Positions 37,222 to 46,690 are shown, counted from the first letter of the stretch. The stretch is 64,000 bases of DNA from Kribbella antiqua (GCF_004345665.1 NZ_SLWR01000005.1:1-64000), one strand, 5' to 3'. The notes: generated by a model not told the origin, from the sequence alone. Program-made: numbers and translations.

Positions 37222-38370
37222 TCAGGACAGGTTGGTCGCCGCCCAGCCAGCGATGTCTTCGTGGCGGATGGCGGCGGCCATGAGGTCGGGGAACAGGTCG
37301 GGAGTGCAGGCGAAGGTCGGGATGCCGAGTTCCGCCAGGGCGGCGGCGTTCTCGGCGTCGTACGACGGGGTGCCGGAGTCGGCCAACGCCAGCAGCGCGA
37401 TCAGCTGTACGCCGGACTCGGCCAAGGCGCGGGCCCTTCGCAACATTTCCTCACGGACACCACCTTCGTACAGGTCGCTGATCAGCACCATCACCGTATC
37501 CGCCGGCTTGGTGACGAGCTCCTCGCAGTACGCGAGCGCCCGGTTGATGTCGGTGCCGCCGCCGAGCTGCGTCCCGAAGAGTACATCGACCGGATCCTCC
37601 AGCTGATCGGTCAGGTCGACCACCGCCGTGTCGAACACGACCAGGCTGGTCCGCAGCGTGCGGATCGACCCGAGCACCGCACCGAACAGCGAGGCATACA
37701 CCACAGACTCCGCCATCGAACCCGACTGGTCGATCGCCAGCACGATGTCGCGCTGAACGCTGTGGTTCCGCCGCGCGTACCCGACCAGCCGGTCCGGGAC
37801 GATCGTGCCGAGCGCCGGCGAGAAGTGCTTGAGGTTCGCCCGGATGGTCCGGTCCCAGTCGATATCCGAGTGCCGCGGCCGGGTGGTTCGCCCGGCCCGA
37901 TCGAGCGCCCCGGTCACCGCTGCTCGGGTGCGTTCAGCCAGGCGCGCCTCCAGCTCGGCGACGACCCGGCCGACCACGTCACGCGCGGTCTGCTTGGTCT
38001 CCTCCGGCATCACCTCGTTGAGCGCTAGCAGCGTGCTCACCAGGTGTACGTCGGGCTCGACCGCACCCAGCAGCTCCGGCTCCATCAACATCCGCGTGAT
38101 CCCGAGCCGCTCGACCGCGTCTCGCTGCATCACCTGTACGACGGTGCTCGGGAAGTACTGCCGGATGTCCCCCAGCCACCGAGCCACCCGCGGCGCCGAC
38201 GACCCCAGCCCGGCGGACCGACCCGGTCCCTGCTCACCGGGCTCGGCGTCGTACAGCGCCGCCAGCGCCGCGTCGACGGACTTGTCCGCAGCCGACAGCG
38301 TCGTACCGGTTTCAGGGTCGGCTTCGTTGCCCAGCACGAGCCGCCAGCGGCGCATCCTCTCGTCCATCAC
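37222..38370 (-). CDS. VWA domain protein of a MoxR-VWA operon
   Basis: 382 residues, cytoplasmic. The N-terminal half is helical (LGDIRQYFPSTVVQVMQRDA). The C-terminal half is a von Willebrand A domain with a full MIDAS metal site: DQSGS, the Thr in GGGTDINRA and the Asp in VLISDLYEGG. By analogy with ViaA, NorD and CoxE it should bind the MoxR ATPase and a target protein. The start GTG at 38370 overlaps the DUF5682 stop (GTGA); an ATG follows directly. Confidence 0.92.
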   Translation of the reverse strand: MMDERMRRWRLVLGNEADPETGTTLSAADKSVDAALAALYDAEPGEQGPGRSAGLGSSAPRVARWLGDIRQYFPSTVVQVMQRDAVERLGITRMLMEPELLGAVEPDVHLVSTLLALNEVMPEETKQTARDVVGRVVAELEARLAERTRAAVTGALDRAGRTTRPRHSDIDWDRTIRANLKHFSPALGTIVPDRLVGYARRNHSVQRDIVLAIDQSGSMAESVVYASLFGAVLGSIRTLRTSLVVFDTAVVDLTDQLEDPVDVLFGTQLGGGTDINRALAYCEELVTKPADTVMVLISDLYEGGVREEMLRRARALAESGVQLIALLALADSGTPSYDAENAAALAELGIPTFACTPDLFPDLMAAAIRHEDIAGWAATNLS

Positions 38371-40541
38371 ACCCCCAGCAACTGAGCGACGACAGGCAGC
38401 ACGGACGCGGCCAGCTCGGTGTCAAGCTCGTTGTCATCGGCAACAACCAGCGCCGACGGATCGCCCAGCGCCCGAGCCCGCGTCCCGATCGACCGCCGCT
38501 CCGGCGACGCGAAAGTCCCGAACGTACGGCGAAGCAACGGCAGCACCTCGACAAACGCATCAGCCGGAATCGCAGCCAGCCACGCATCCACCAAAGCCAG
38601 CAGCCGCTCATCGTGAACCAGCAGCAAACCACCACCGGCAAGGAATCCCTCGACATAACCGGCGGCATCGGCAGTCGGTGTACCAGGCGACAATGCCCGC
38701 CCGAGCCGCAGCGCGACCTCATGATCCGGCAACCGCGACGTGTCGAGCATCAACCGGGTCAGCCGCCCGCGTATCAGCGGCGGCACCGACGACCGATCGC
38801 TCAAACCCTCCAGCGTCGACAACCAGACCGCGCGTACATCCTCGTCCAGTAAGGCCGTCGCGTCCTGCACCTCATCGATCAACTCCAGTACGGCGGCAGC
38901 CGCGTCCGGGTCGAGTCCGTGCACCGTCCGGCCAAGACCGGCACACACCCGCGTCACCATCCGGCCCGCGACGGCGGCCAGCCCGGCGGTGTCGGTGCCA
39001 CGCACGTCGCCGTACCGCGAAGATCGCGCCAGCGCAGGCAATGCAGCCATCAGGTGACCGACATCCGCATCCTTCGCCGCGCGAGTGTCGACGCCGCGAA
39101 GCAAAGCAGGCAAGGCATCCGCGAGATCCGCCAGCAGCGACTTCTCCAGCGCCGCCGTGACATCGGCCAAGGTCGACGAGTCGTCCGCAGCGCGAAGCAT
39201 CACCGTCGTCGCGGCGCCGAGCACGGTCGTGCCATGCGCACCCGCGGCAACCAGTTCGACCTCGAGCCCGGGATCCCACGCCAGCGTCCAGATCTCCCGG
39301 AACGTGCCCTGAGCTCGCCGTTCGTCGGCGGTCGGCCGACCCCAGTGAACCTCGAGGATCCGCAACCGATGCAGCAGCCGTGACTTCTCCAGATCGTTGG
39401 CCTTCCGCAGGTCGAGCTCGATCACCCGCTCAGCCGCGTCCCGCTTCATCCGCAGCCGCCGCGCCTGCGCCGCGAGATCCGCCGCCACCGGCGCCTGCGG
39501 CGTCTCCCCCGGAACGGCACCCAGCAACTCACCGACCACAGCTTCCCGAGTCACCAGATCAAGCAGTACGTCGTTTCCGCCGCAGAGCACAGCACGCGTC
39601 GCCTCGGTCACCTCGCTCAGCCCGGCCAGCGGCCGTTCGCGCAAGGCGGCCAACGTGTCCGCGAGCCGGACCGCTTCGATCACATGCGCGCTGGACACCG
39701 GCAAGTCCTCGGCCCGCAGCACCCGGGCGACTTTGGACAGCCAGCGGGCCGTGATCTGATCCGGCGCGGTGAACAGGTGGTGGTACCAGCCGGGCGAGGT
39801 GATCCCGGCGCCGTACCCACTGGCGGCTGCGAGCCGACCGTGCGTCCACGGCACCCAGGTGCAGGCGACCTTGCGCTTCGGCAGTCCCTTCAGGATCCGC
39901 TGGTCGTGTGTCGCCGGGGGCAACGGTGTTTCGAGGGCCGGCACATGCCAGGCGCCGCAGATCACCGCGATGCGGTCGAAGCCTTCGCGCAACGTCTTCC
40001 GCAGTACCGTCCGCATGTAGGCCTCGCGCTGCGCCTCGCGGCCGGTCGCCTCCTCGCCGTGCCGGAGCTCCCGCATCGCGTCGGCGATCACGGTGAACGG
40101 CTCGGCGCCGTCCCGCCGGTGCTCGATCACGTCGTCCCACCAGCGCTCCGGATCGTCGTACCCACCGGCATTCGCCAACGTGGCCAGCGGATCGATCGAC
40201 AACCCTCGCCGGCCCTCGCCACGCGATGCGAACTGATGCGCGGCAGGCAGGTCGCAGAACCGCACCGGTACGCCGGCCGCCAGCGCGTACTTGATCGCCT
40301 GCCACTCGGGACTGAACACGGCGAAGGGCCAGAACGCCGCCCGCGTCGAGTCGTCGACGGCGTACGCCAGCAACGCGACCGGCGGCACCATCTCCTCCAA
40401 CGCCGCCAGCTCGACCAGCTTGTCGGCTTCAGTCGGCCCCTCGATCAGCACCACATCCGGCTGCAGCTCAGCAAGCGCAGCCGCCACCGCCCGCGCCGAC
40501 CCCGGCCCGTGGTGCCGAATCCCGAGCAGGTGAATGCTCAT
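38367..40541 (-). CDS. DUF5682 family protein, TraB-like N-terminus
   Basis: 724 residues, no signal peptide or membrane helix. The N-terminus MSIHLLGIRHHGPGSA, then PDVVLIEGPTEADKL (Glu34) and VICGAWHVPALE (near residue 205), resembles the GxxH / E / GxxH pattern of TraB/Tiki and EreA/ChaN-type hydrolases. That link is my inference; the family has no known activity. The C-terminal half is helical. The gene is joined to both neighbours by 4-nt overlaps and belongs to the MoxR-VWA operon. Confidence 0.85.
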   Translation of the reverse strand: MSIHLLGIRHHGPGSARAVAAALAELQPDVVLIEGPTEADKLVELAALEEMVPPVALLAYAVDDSTRAAFWPFAVFSPEWQAIKYALAAGVPVRFCDLPAAHQFASRGEGRRGLSIDPLATLANAGGYDDPERWWDDVIEHRRDGAEPFTVIADAMRELRHGEEATGREAQREAYMRTVLRKTLREGFDRIAVICGAWHVPALETPLPPATHDQRILKGLPKRKVACTWVPWTHGRLAAASGYGAGITSPGWYHHLFTAPDQITARWLSKVARVLRAEDLPVSSAHVIEAVRLADTLAALRERPLAGLSEVTEATRAVLCGGNDVLLDLVTREAVVGELLGAVPGETPQAPVAADLAAQARRLRMKRDAAERVIELDLRKANDLEKSRLLHRLRILEVHWGRPTADERRAQGTFREIWTLAWDPGLEVELVAAGAHGTTVLGAATTVMLRAADDSSTLADVTAALEKSLLADLADALPALLRGVDTRAAKDADVGHLMAALPALARSSRYGDVRGTDTAGLAAVAGRMVTRVCAGLGRTVHGLDPDAAAAVLELIDEVQDATALLDEDVRAVWLSTLEGLSDRSSVPPLIRGRLTRLMLDTSRLPDHEVALRLGRALSPGTPTADAAGYVEGFLAGGGLLLVHDERLLALVDAWLAAIPADAFVEVLPLLRRTFGTFASPERRSIGTRARALGDPSALVVADDNELDTELAASVLPVVAQLLGV

Positions 40542-41620
40542 CCGCTGATCTCTCGGCAGGCTCGATAGAACGGCGCCCAGTCGTCCCGCTCGCGTACGAC
40601 GGTCTCCAGGTACTCCGACCAGACGACCCGGTCGGCAGACGGGTCCTTTACCACCGCGCCGAGGATGCCGCCGGCCACATCGGTCGGGCGCAGTACGCCG
40701 TCGCCGAAGTGAGCGGACAGTGCGATCCCGCCGGTGACGACGCTGATCGCCTCGGCGGTGGAGAGCGTTCCGGATGGCGACTTGACCGCCGTACGACCGT
40801 CTTCGGTCCGGCCGGAGCGCAGCTCGCGGAAGATCGTCACCACCCGGCGGATCTCCTCGAGAGCGTCGTCCGGTTGCGGAAGCTCGAGCGCGGAGCCGAG
40901 CTGGGCGACCCGGCGGGCGACGATCTCGATCTCGTCCTCCGCGGAATCGGGCAGCGGCAGGACGACGGTGTTGAACCGGCGCCGGAGCGCGCTGGAGAGT
41001 TCGTTGACGCCCTTGTCCCGGTCGTTCGCCGTCGCGATCACGTTGAATCCCTTGCGGGCCTGGACTTCCGTGGCCAGCTCGGAGATCGGCAGCGCCTTCT
41101 CGGACAGGATGGTGATCAGCGCGTCCTGGACGTCGGACGGCATCCGGGTCAGTTCCTCGATCCGGGCGATCTTCGCCTCCGTCATCGCCCGCTGCACCGG
41201 ACTCGGCACCAGCGCTGCCTCGCTGGGGCCTTGGGCAATCAACTGCGCGTAGTTCCAGCCGTACCGGATCGACTCCTCGGCGGTCCCCGCCGTGCCTTGC
41301 ACGAGCAGGGTCGAGTCACCGCTGATCGCAGCTGCCAGGTGCTCGCTGACCCAGGTCTTCGCAGTTCCCGGTACGCCGAGGAGCAGCAGCGCACGATCCG
41401 TCGCGAGGGTGGCGACCGCGACCTCGATCAGCCGCCGCGGACCGACGTACTTGGGCGAGATCTCGACGTCACCCGCCTTCCCGCCGAGCAGATAGGTGAC
41501 GACCGCGGCCGGCGAGAGCCGCCAAGCCGGCGGGCGTGGCTTGTCGTCGGTGGCGACGAGTGCGGTGAGCTCGCTTGCGTATTCGTCTTCCGCGTGCGGC
41601 CGCAGTACTTCTGTGGTCAT
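40538..41620 (-). CDS. MoxR-type AAA+ ATPase
   Basis: 360 residues from the ATG at 41620 (MTTEVLRPHAEDEYA); the open frame upstream is not coding. Walker A is GVPGTAKTW, sensor 1 is NVIATANDRD and the arginine finger region is SSALRRRF. The Walker B position reads IARIEELTRMPSDVQDAL, with Glu where most MoxR proteins have Asp. A C-terminal AAA lid follows. MoxR ATPases work with VWA partners to remodel or load cofactors into target proteins (RavA-ViaA, NorQ-NorD). Overlaps of 4 nt join it to DUF5691 and DUF5682. Confidence 0.93.
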   Translation of the reverse strand: MTTEVLRPHAEDEYASELTALVATDDKPRPPAWRLSPAAVVTYLLGGKAGDVEISPKYVGPRRLIEVAVATLATDRALLLLGVPGTAKTWVSEHLAAAISGDSTLLVQGTAGTAEESIRYGWNYAQLIAQGPSEAALVPSPVQRAMTEAKIARIEELTRMPSDVQDALITILSEKALPISELATEVQARKGFNVIATANDRDKGVNELSSALRRRFNTVVLPLPDSAEDEIEIVARRVAQLGSALELPQPDDALEEIRRVVTIFRELRSGRTEDGRTAVKSPSGTLSTAEAISVVTGGIALSAHFGDGVLRPTDVAGGILGAVVKDPSADRVVWSEYLETVVRERDDWAPFYRACREISG

Positions 41621-43020
41621 GACAGCTCCTCGTACATTTCGCGTCGGAAGATCAAGGTCTCGACCAGCCGGCGTCGCCAGGTGTCTTCTTCGCCGGCCGG
41701 CTCGCGGGTGATCGGATGATTCAGTACGTCGGCCGGCACCGCACGCGCAGCGATACTCGCCAACCGGGCCCAGCCACGGGCCGTGCCCACCTTCGCCAGC
41801 TGATCCAGGATCATCGAGCCGAGCGAAGCCGGCCAAGGAACGGGCAGCCCGCCGACCAACTCCGCCAGATCCATGTGCTCGCGCAGGGCCGGCACCGCGC
41901 GTACCCACTCCTCCGGCGGAAGGACGCGCAAAAGCTCAGCCGGACTGCGACTCCCGGTGGAAGCGTTGGCGCGCAGCAACTCCCGCGCCCACTCAACCGA
42001 ACCCTCGCGTACGGCGGCTTCCGCCCAGGCGGCCTGCAGGACCTCCGGAGCACACCCTTCGACGGGCAACTCAAGCCAGCCCAGATCCATCACCGAAAGA
42101 GGCGTGGCGGCAACGATCTGCAGGAACCACCAGGCCCGCTTGCCGATCCCCTCCGGGTTCTGCGAGTCGATGCCGTCGCGCTCCATCGCCGCACTCAGCC
42201 GCTTCGGTAGGTCGACGGCCAGGACTCCTTGGCTGACAACGAGATGCGACCACATCCGCTGCGCCATCCGTTCGCCGTACTGCGAACCTTGGACCCGCGC
42301 GAGCAAACGCGCAGCGATCCGCCGGACCTCCTTGGAGCGGTCGTCGAGGGCGGACTCCAGGAACTCTTCGTCCTGCTGCGAAAGGCCGTCGGCGAGCAGA
42401 CCGAGGAAGTCGGCGCGGGTCGCGGCCGACTCGGTCGGCCAGACCTCGCGCAGAGCCTCGAGCGCGGCGGCCGGATTCTGCTGTCTGCTCATACGCAACC
42501 ACGTCCGCCGCTGCAGCGCGTTGCCATGCGTCCACAGCTCCGGATTGTTGCTCTCAGCAACCGCTGCGTGGAGGAAGCGCCACTCCGGATTGAGGTCGGC
42601 CAGCCAGCTCGCTCGTCGCCCTGCAGCTCTGACGACCAGCGGGCGGTACTCGGCTCTGTTGCGGGCGAAATCGGCCAACGCAGGAAGGTGTTCCGGCGGT
42701 ACGTCCCAGCCGCGCGCGTCGGCTGCGCGCAACCATTCGCCGAGCGCGGTCGACTGGAATCCGCCGAGCATCGCGGCCAATCTCCGGATGGCGACCGGCC
42801 GGGGTAGCGGACGATCTTGGCCAGGTGCCGCAGGCAATGGTCCGAGATCGCGCAGGGGTTTGCGGCCGGCCCGCTTGTAGACCGTCGCCAGCGCCGCGGC
42901 ATCCAGGAGACCACCGTCACCCAGGCGCTCCTGGATATGCTCGGGCAACTCCTCGAAGTGCGCCGGCCGCCGATCCGTCCCGAGCAGCGCCGAGCTCACC
43001 AGCCCGTCCCAGCCCCTCAC
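41617..43020 (-). CDS. DUF5691 family helical protein
   Basis: 467 residues from the GTG at 43020 (VRGWDGLVSSALLGTDRRP). A further 20 upstream codons are open, but the GTG overlaps the SWIM stop as GTGA, the same arrangement as every other junction in the operon. The protein is rich in Leu, Ala, Arg and Trp, with repeated helical pairs such as EALREVWPTESAATRADFLG and RSKEVRRIAARLLARV that look HEAT-like. It could be a scaffold or adaptor for the AAA+/VWA pair. No enzymatic motif was seen. Confidence 0.85.
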   Translation of the reverse strand: MRGWDGLVSSALLGTDRRPAHFEELPEHIQERLGDGGLLDAAALATVYKRAGRKPLRDLGPLPAAPGQDRPLPRPVAIRRLAAMLGGFQSTALGEWLRAADARGWDVPPEHLPALADFARNRAEYRPLVVRAAGRRASWLADLNPEWRFLHAAVAESNNPELWTHGNALQRRTWLRMSRQQNPAAALEALREVWPTESAATRADFLGLLADGLSQQDEEFLESALDDRSKEVRRIAARLLARVQGSQYGERMAQRMWSHLVVSQGVLAVDLPKRLSAAMERDGIDSQNPEGIGKRAWWFLQIVAATPLSVMDLGWLELPVEGCAPEVLQAAWAEAAVREGSVEWARELLRANASTGSRSPAELLRVLPPEEWVRAVPALREHMDLAELVGGLPVPWPASLGSMILDQLAKVGTARGWARLASIAARAVPADVLNHPITREPAGEEDTWRRRLVETLIFRREMYEELS

Positions 43021-44354
43021 AGGATCACCGGCCGTTCTCCGTGCCAGCAGGTCATCGGGCGGAAGCCGGCTCGGTTCCACTCACCCGCGACCGTGAGCGG
43101 ATCACCGCCGGAGACAGCGAGCAGCTTCCACGGGTCGAAGTAGCCCGGCAGGATCTCCAGCCCGTCGCCATTTGCATCCACCAGGGCCCAACCCTCGCCG
43201 TACCTCGCTGGACGAACGTCCTGTAGCACCAGCGGCCAGCGTTCGTTCCACGGGTCTGCGGCGACGGATTCGACGTACGACGCCAACGCCTGTTGCGCGG
43301 TGAACCCGGTCGGGCGGGGCGCGGGCAGGCGTGGAGCGGTCTGGGTGAGGAGGGCTCGCATCGGGAGGACGCCGGGGTAGTAGGAGAGCTCTCCCGGCAC
43401 GTACTCGCCCGGCCGCGCCGGGAGCGGATCGAGCGGTCGGCCAGCCGCGGCGAAGGTGAGAATCAGGCCGAGTCTTCCAGTTGTTGCCCCACGCAACCAC
43501 AAGCGTCGTACGGTCAGACGTTCGTCGGGTTCGATCACGCGGCCGAGGACCAGCCAATCGTCCTCGACCTTCTCGCCTTCGGCCAGCACCCGGGCGGTTT
43601 CGACGGTCCAGCCGATGCGCGACTGCACGGTGTCGGCGAGCGATGGCGGCAGGTCGGCGAGTCTGCCATGGGCCGCGACGGTCAGGTGGATGAGAGACAG
43701 CTCCTCCAGCAGTTCGCCGGGCCAGCCGTGTCCGCGCCCGACAACACCGGCCGCACGTCGTACTGCTCCTGCCACACCTGGCGCCTGGGCGTCGACCATC
43801 CGCGCGGCGAGCCTGCTGAGCTCGCTGTACGCACGCTGGTCGAATCCGCCGAGCCCTTGCCGCACTTGATCGTCGAGCCAACTGGCCAGCTCAGCCATCC
43901 CGGCGGACACCCGGTCGGCCCGGCGCGACGCCCGCTGCTGAGCCGCGATGGGATCCGCGACCTCACCCGGCTTCCGCTCGGGCCGCGCGGCGCGCTGGTC
44001 CACCCAGGACTTCACCCATTCCGGCTCGTCACCCGGCCCGACCTCACCCGTCGCCCAGCGCAACAGCAACCCCAGCGCGTGCTTGCAGGGGAACTTGCGG
44101 CTCGGGCAGGAGCACTTGTACGCCGGACCGGTCAGATCAACCGCGGTCTGGTACGGCTGCTTGCCGCTTCCCTGGCACAGACCCCACACGGCCCGCTCGG
44201 AACTGCCGGTCTCCGACCACTTCGTCGTACGTGCCTGTGCCTGGGCCGCTTTCGCAGACGCAGGATCAGGCGCCAGCCCCAGCACCTGCTCCACATCCCA
44301 CGGCCCCACTGCACTCCTCGCGTCAAGCTTCCCCTCTGTCCGAGAGCATGCCAT
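43017..44354 (-). CDS. SWIM zinc-finger protein, first gene of the operon
   Basis: About 445 residues. The SWIM motif YKCSCPSRKFPCKHALGLLL (CxC...CxH) is near residues 78-97 and should bind zinc and nucleic acid or protein. The remainder has helical segments (ELASWLDDQVRQGLGGFDQ) and a C-terminal beta-rich part. Starts are uncertain: ATG at 44354, or GTG at 44309 with AGGAG 4 nt upstream, which fits the family start (GPWDVEQVLGLAPD). Its stop overlaps the DUF5691 start. Confidence 0.9.
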   Translation of the reverse strand: MACSRTEGKLDARSAVGPWDVEQVLGLAPDPASAKAAQAQARTTKWSETGSSERAVWGLCQGSGKQPYQTAVDLTGPAYKCSCPSRKFPCKHALGLLLRWATGEVGPGDEPEWVKSWVDQRAARPERKPGEVADPIAAQQRASRRADRVSAGMAELASWLDDQVRQGLGGFDQRAYSELSRLAARMVDAQAPGVAGAVRRAAGVVGRGHGWPGELLEELSLIHLTVAAHGRLADLPPSLADTVQSRIGWTVETARVLAEGEKVEDDWLVLGRVIEPDERLTVRRLWLRGATTGRLGLILTFAAAGRPLDPLPARPGEYVPGELSYYPGVLPMRALLTQTAPRLPAPRPTGFTAQQALASYVESVAADPWNERWPLVLQDVRPARYGEGWALVDANGDGLEILPGYFDPWKLLAVSGGDPLTVAGEWNRAGFRPMTCWHGERPVIL

Positions 44355-44381
44355 CAACCGCCGACACTAGCCCCAGAACCC

Positions 44382-46577
44382 CTATCCAAAGGCCTGGCGC
44401 TCGTGGGCCTCATCGGGGTAGCCGTTCCCGGTCGGCCGCGGGACGGACTGCGGAGGCGCCGCGGGTGGGGCGAGGGTGTTGGAGAGGCCGTCGCGGATGG
44501 TGCCGAGGAGGCGGTGTTCGACAGCCTCCAGTTCGGCAATGCGTTGACGGATGGTCTCCTCTTCCGCCCGAGCCGACGCCAGCAATTCATCCGCTTCAGC
44601 CCGCGCGACCTCGCGCAGGTGGTCGGCGGTGCGCTGGCTTGCGCTCAGCACGCTCAGTTCGTAGCGCCTGAGCTCGTCGACTAGTTCGCCGGCCGGGCGT
44701 TGGGCGTCCAGGATCGCCGCGGCTGGGTGCGGCACCTCGCCGCCCGGCAGCGACGATTCCAGTGCGGCGATCTGCTGATCCACGCGGGTGAAGAGGTCGG
44801 CCACATCCGTGCGCATCTGGCGGATCACGTTGGCGGCCGCCTGGACGCGTTCATTGGCCTGGCGTTCCCGGTCCAGCGCCGTACGCTCCGCAGAGGTGAT
44901 CACATCGAGGGCGACCACAGCGGCTCGCTCGGCCGGATCATCCGGCACCGTCTCGACCTCGGGCTCCATCTCGGGCGAGGCATCGACCATCCCGACCGTC
45001 CGCCGAAGCGGCACCTCCCGGATGAACAGGACCGCCAGGAAGCTCACCACCGCCGACGCTGCAGCGATGATGAAGATCCGCCCGGTCGCGTCGCCGTACG
45101 CGTGCCGCACAATCTCCGCGACCGGTGCAGGCAGCGCGTTGACGTCCAGCACACTGCCCCCTGATCCACCCGGCAGAGCGTCAATCCCCAGCGCGCGGAG
45201 GTTCGTGGTGATCAGATCCGTCACCCGGTTCGCCAGGACCGCGCCGAGCACCGAGACCCCCACCGCACCACCGAGACTCCGGAAGAACGCCACCGACGCG
45301 CTCGCCGCGCCGACCTGGGTGACGTCGACGGTGTTCTGTACGGCGAGCACCAGGTTCTGCATCATCATGCCCATGCCGACGCCCATCGCGAGCATGCCGC
45401 AGCCGACGTACCAGTAGGGGCTGGTGTGGTCGATCGTGCCGAGCAGCCCGAGACCGGCGGCGAGGAACAGCCCGCCGAACACGAGGTACACCTTCCACTT
45501 GCCGAACCGGGTGATCAACTGCCCGGATCCGACCGAGCCGACGAACGACCCGAACATCATCGGAATCGTCAGCAACCCGGCCTCGGTCGGGCTGTACCCG
45601 CGGGCGACCTGGAAGTACTGCCCGAGGAACACCGCGCTGCCGAACATCCCGACCCCGACGGCCAAGCTGGCCAGGATCGCCAGCGCGGTCGTGCGCTCCC
45701 GCACCACCTTCATCGGCACGAGCGGCTCACTCGCGTGCGTCTCGACGATCACGGCCAGGATGCCGAGCACCGCCGCACCGCCGAGATAGGCGCCGGTCTG
45801 CCAGGACCACCACGGGAAGTGCTCGCCCGCGAACGACACCCAAATCAGCGGCAGGCTGGCCGCGCCCGCGATCAGGATCGCGCCGACGTAGTCCATCTTC
45901 ACCTGGCGCTTGACCAGCGGCAGGTGCAGGAAGCGTTGCAGGATCAGCAGACTCAGTACGGCGAGTGGCACGCAGACGTAGAAGCACCAGCGCCAGCCGA
46001 GCCACGAGGTATCGACGATGACGCCGCCGAGCAGTGGACCGGAGACAGTCGCGACGGCGACGACAGCGCCCATGTAGCCGGAGTACCGACCGCGGTCGCG
46101 GGGTGGGATCGCGGCGCCGATGATCGCCTGGGCGAGCGCCATCAGACCGCCCATCGCGACACCCTGCAGCACCCGGGCGCCGATCAGGAACGGCACGTTG
46201 TGCGCCGCCCCGGCCAGCGCGGAGCCGGCCAGGAACATGATGATCGCGAGCTGGACGAGCAGCTTCTTGCTGACCAGGTCCGACAGCTTGCCCCAGACCG
46301 GAGTCGTCACGGTCATCGCGAGCAGGCTGGCGGTGATCACCCAGGTGTACTGCGTCTGGGTGCCTTCGAGGTCGGCAATGATCGTCGGCAGCGCGTTGCT
46401 CACGATCGTCGAACTCAGCACCGCGGTGAACAGCGCCGCAAGCAACCCGGCGAGGATCTCCAGGATCTCCCGGTGGGTCAGCCCCGAATCGGCAGTCTTG
46501 GCGTACGACGGTGGTTCGTCGTACGGCGAACTGGCGGGGGCGGCGGCGGGTCGAGGCTCGGTCCGGGTGGCAGACAT
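44382..46577 (-). CDS. DHA2-type MFS transporter with coiled-coil tail
   Basis: 731 residues. Residues 1-525 are a 14-helix EmrB/QacA drug:H+ antiporter (VSNALPTIIADLEGTQTQYT in helix 1-2, GRVLQG-type motif as GARVLQGVAMGG). From about 526 to 731 there is an unusual cytoplasmic tail: an acidic linker, then charged heptad-like helices (AALDRERQANERVQAAANVI, SASQRTADHLREVARAEADE, RAEEETIRQRIAELEAVEHR) that should form a coiled coil, ending in a Pro-rich tail. The tail resembles DivIVA-like coiled coils in composition only. A 19-bp palindrome lies 95 nt upstream. Confidence 0.93.
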   Translation of the reverse strand: MSATRTEPRPAAAPASSPYDEPPSYAKTADSGLTHREILEILAGLLAALFTAVLSSTIVSNALPTIIADLEGTQTQYTWVITASLLAMTVTTPVWGKLSDLVSKKLLVQLAIIMFLAGSALAGAAHNVPFLIGARVLQGVAMGGLMALAQAIIGAAIPPRDRGRYSGYMGAVVAVATVSGPLLGGVIVDTSWLGWRWCFYVCVPLAVLSLLILQRFLHLPLVKRQVKMDYVGAILIAGAASLPLIWVSFAGEHFPWWSWQTGAYLGGAAVLGILAVIVETHASEPLVPMKVVRERTTALAILASLAVGVGMFGSAVFLGQYFQVARGYSPTEAGLLTIPMMFGSFVGSVGSGQLITRFGKWKVYLVFGGLFLAAGLGLLGTIDHTSPYWYVGCGMLAMGVGMGMMMQNLVLAVQNTVDVTQVGAASASVAFFRSLGGAVGVSVLGAVLANRVTDLITTNLRALGIDALPGGSGGSVLDVNALPAPVAEIVRHAYGDATGRIFIIAAASAVVSFLAVLFIREVPLRRTVGMVDASPEMEPEVETVPDDPAERAAVVALDVITSAERTALDRERQANERVQAAANVIRQMRTDVADLFTRVDQQIAALESSLPGGEVPHPAAAILDAQRPAGELVDELRRYELSVLSASQRTADHLREVARAEADELLASARAEEETIRQRIAELEAVEHRLLGTIRDGLSNTLAPPAAPPQSVPRPTGNGYPDEAHERQAFG

Positions 46578-46671
46578 CGGGTTCCGTTCGGGGTCGCTGC
46601 GGCCGGAGCGCGCGGGTCAGCGCTGCTCCGGGGCGGAGACGGCCGGCAGGGTCCTCACCCGGGCCTGGGTA

Positions 46672-46690
46672 GTTGGTTGCAAGAACCAAC
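46672..46690. promoter_or_regulatory. 19-bp palindrome, candidate operator
   Basis: GTTGGTT-GCAAG-AACCAAC has perfect 7-bp arms and lies in the 208-bp gap upstream of the DHA2 transporter. The form suits a TetR-family operator, but no such gene is adjacent. Confidence 0.5.
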
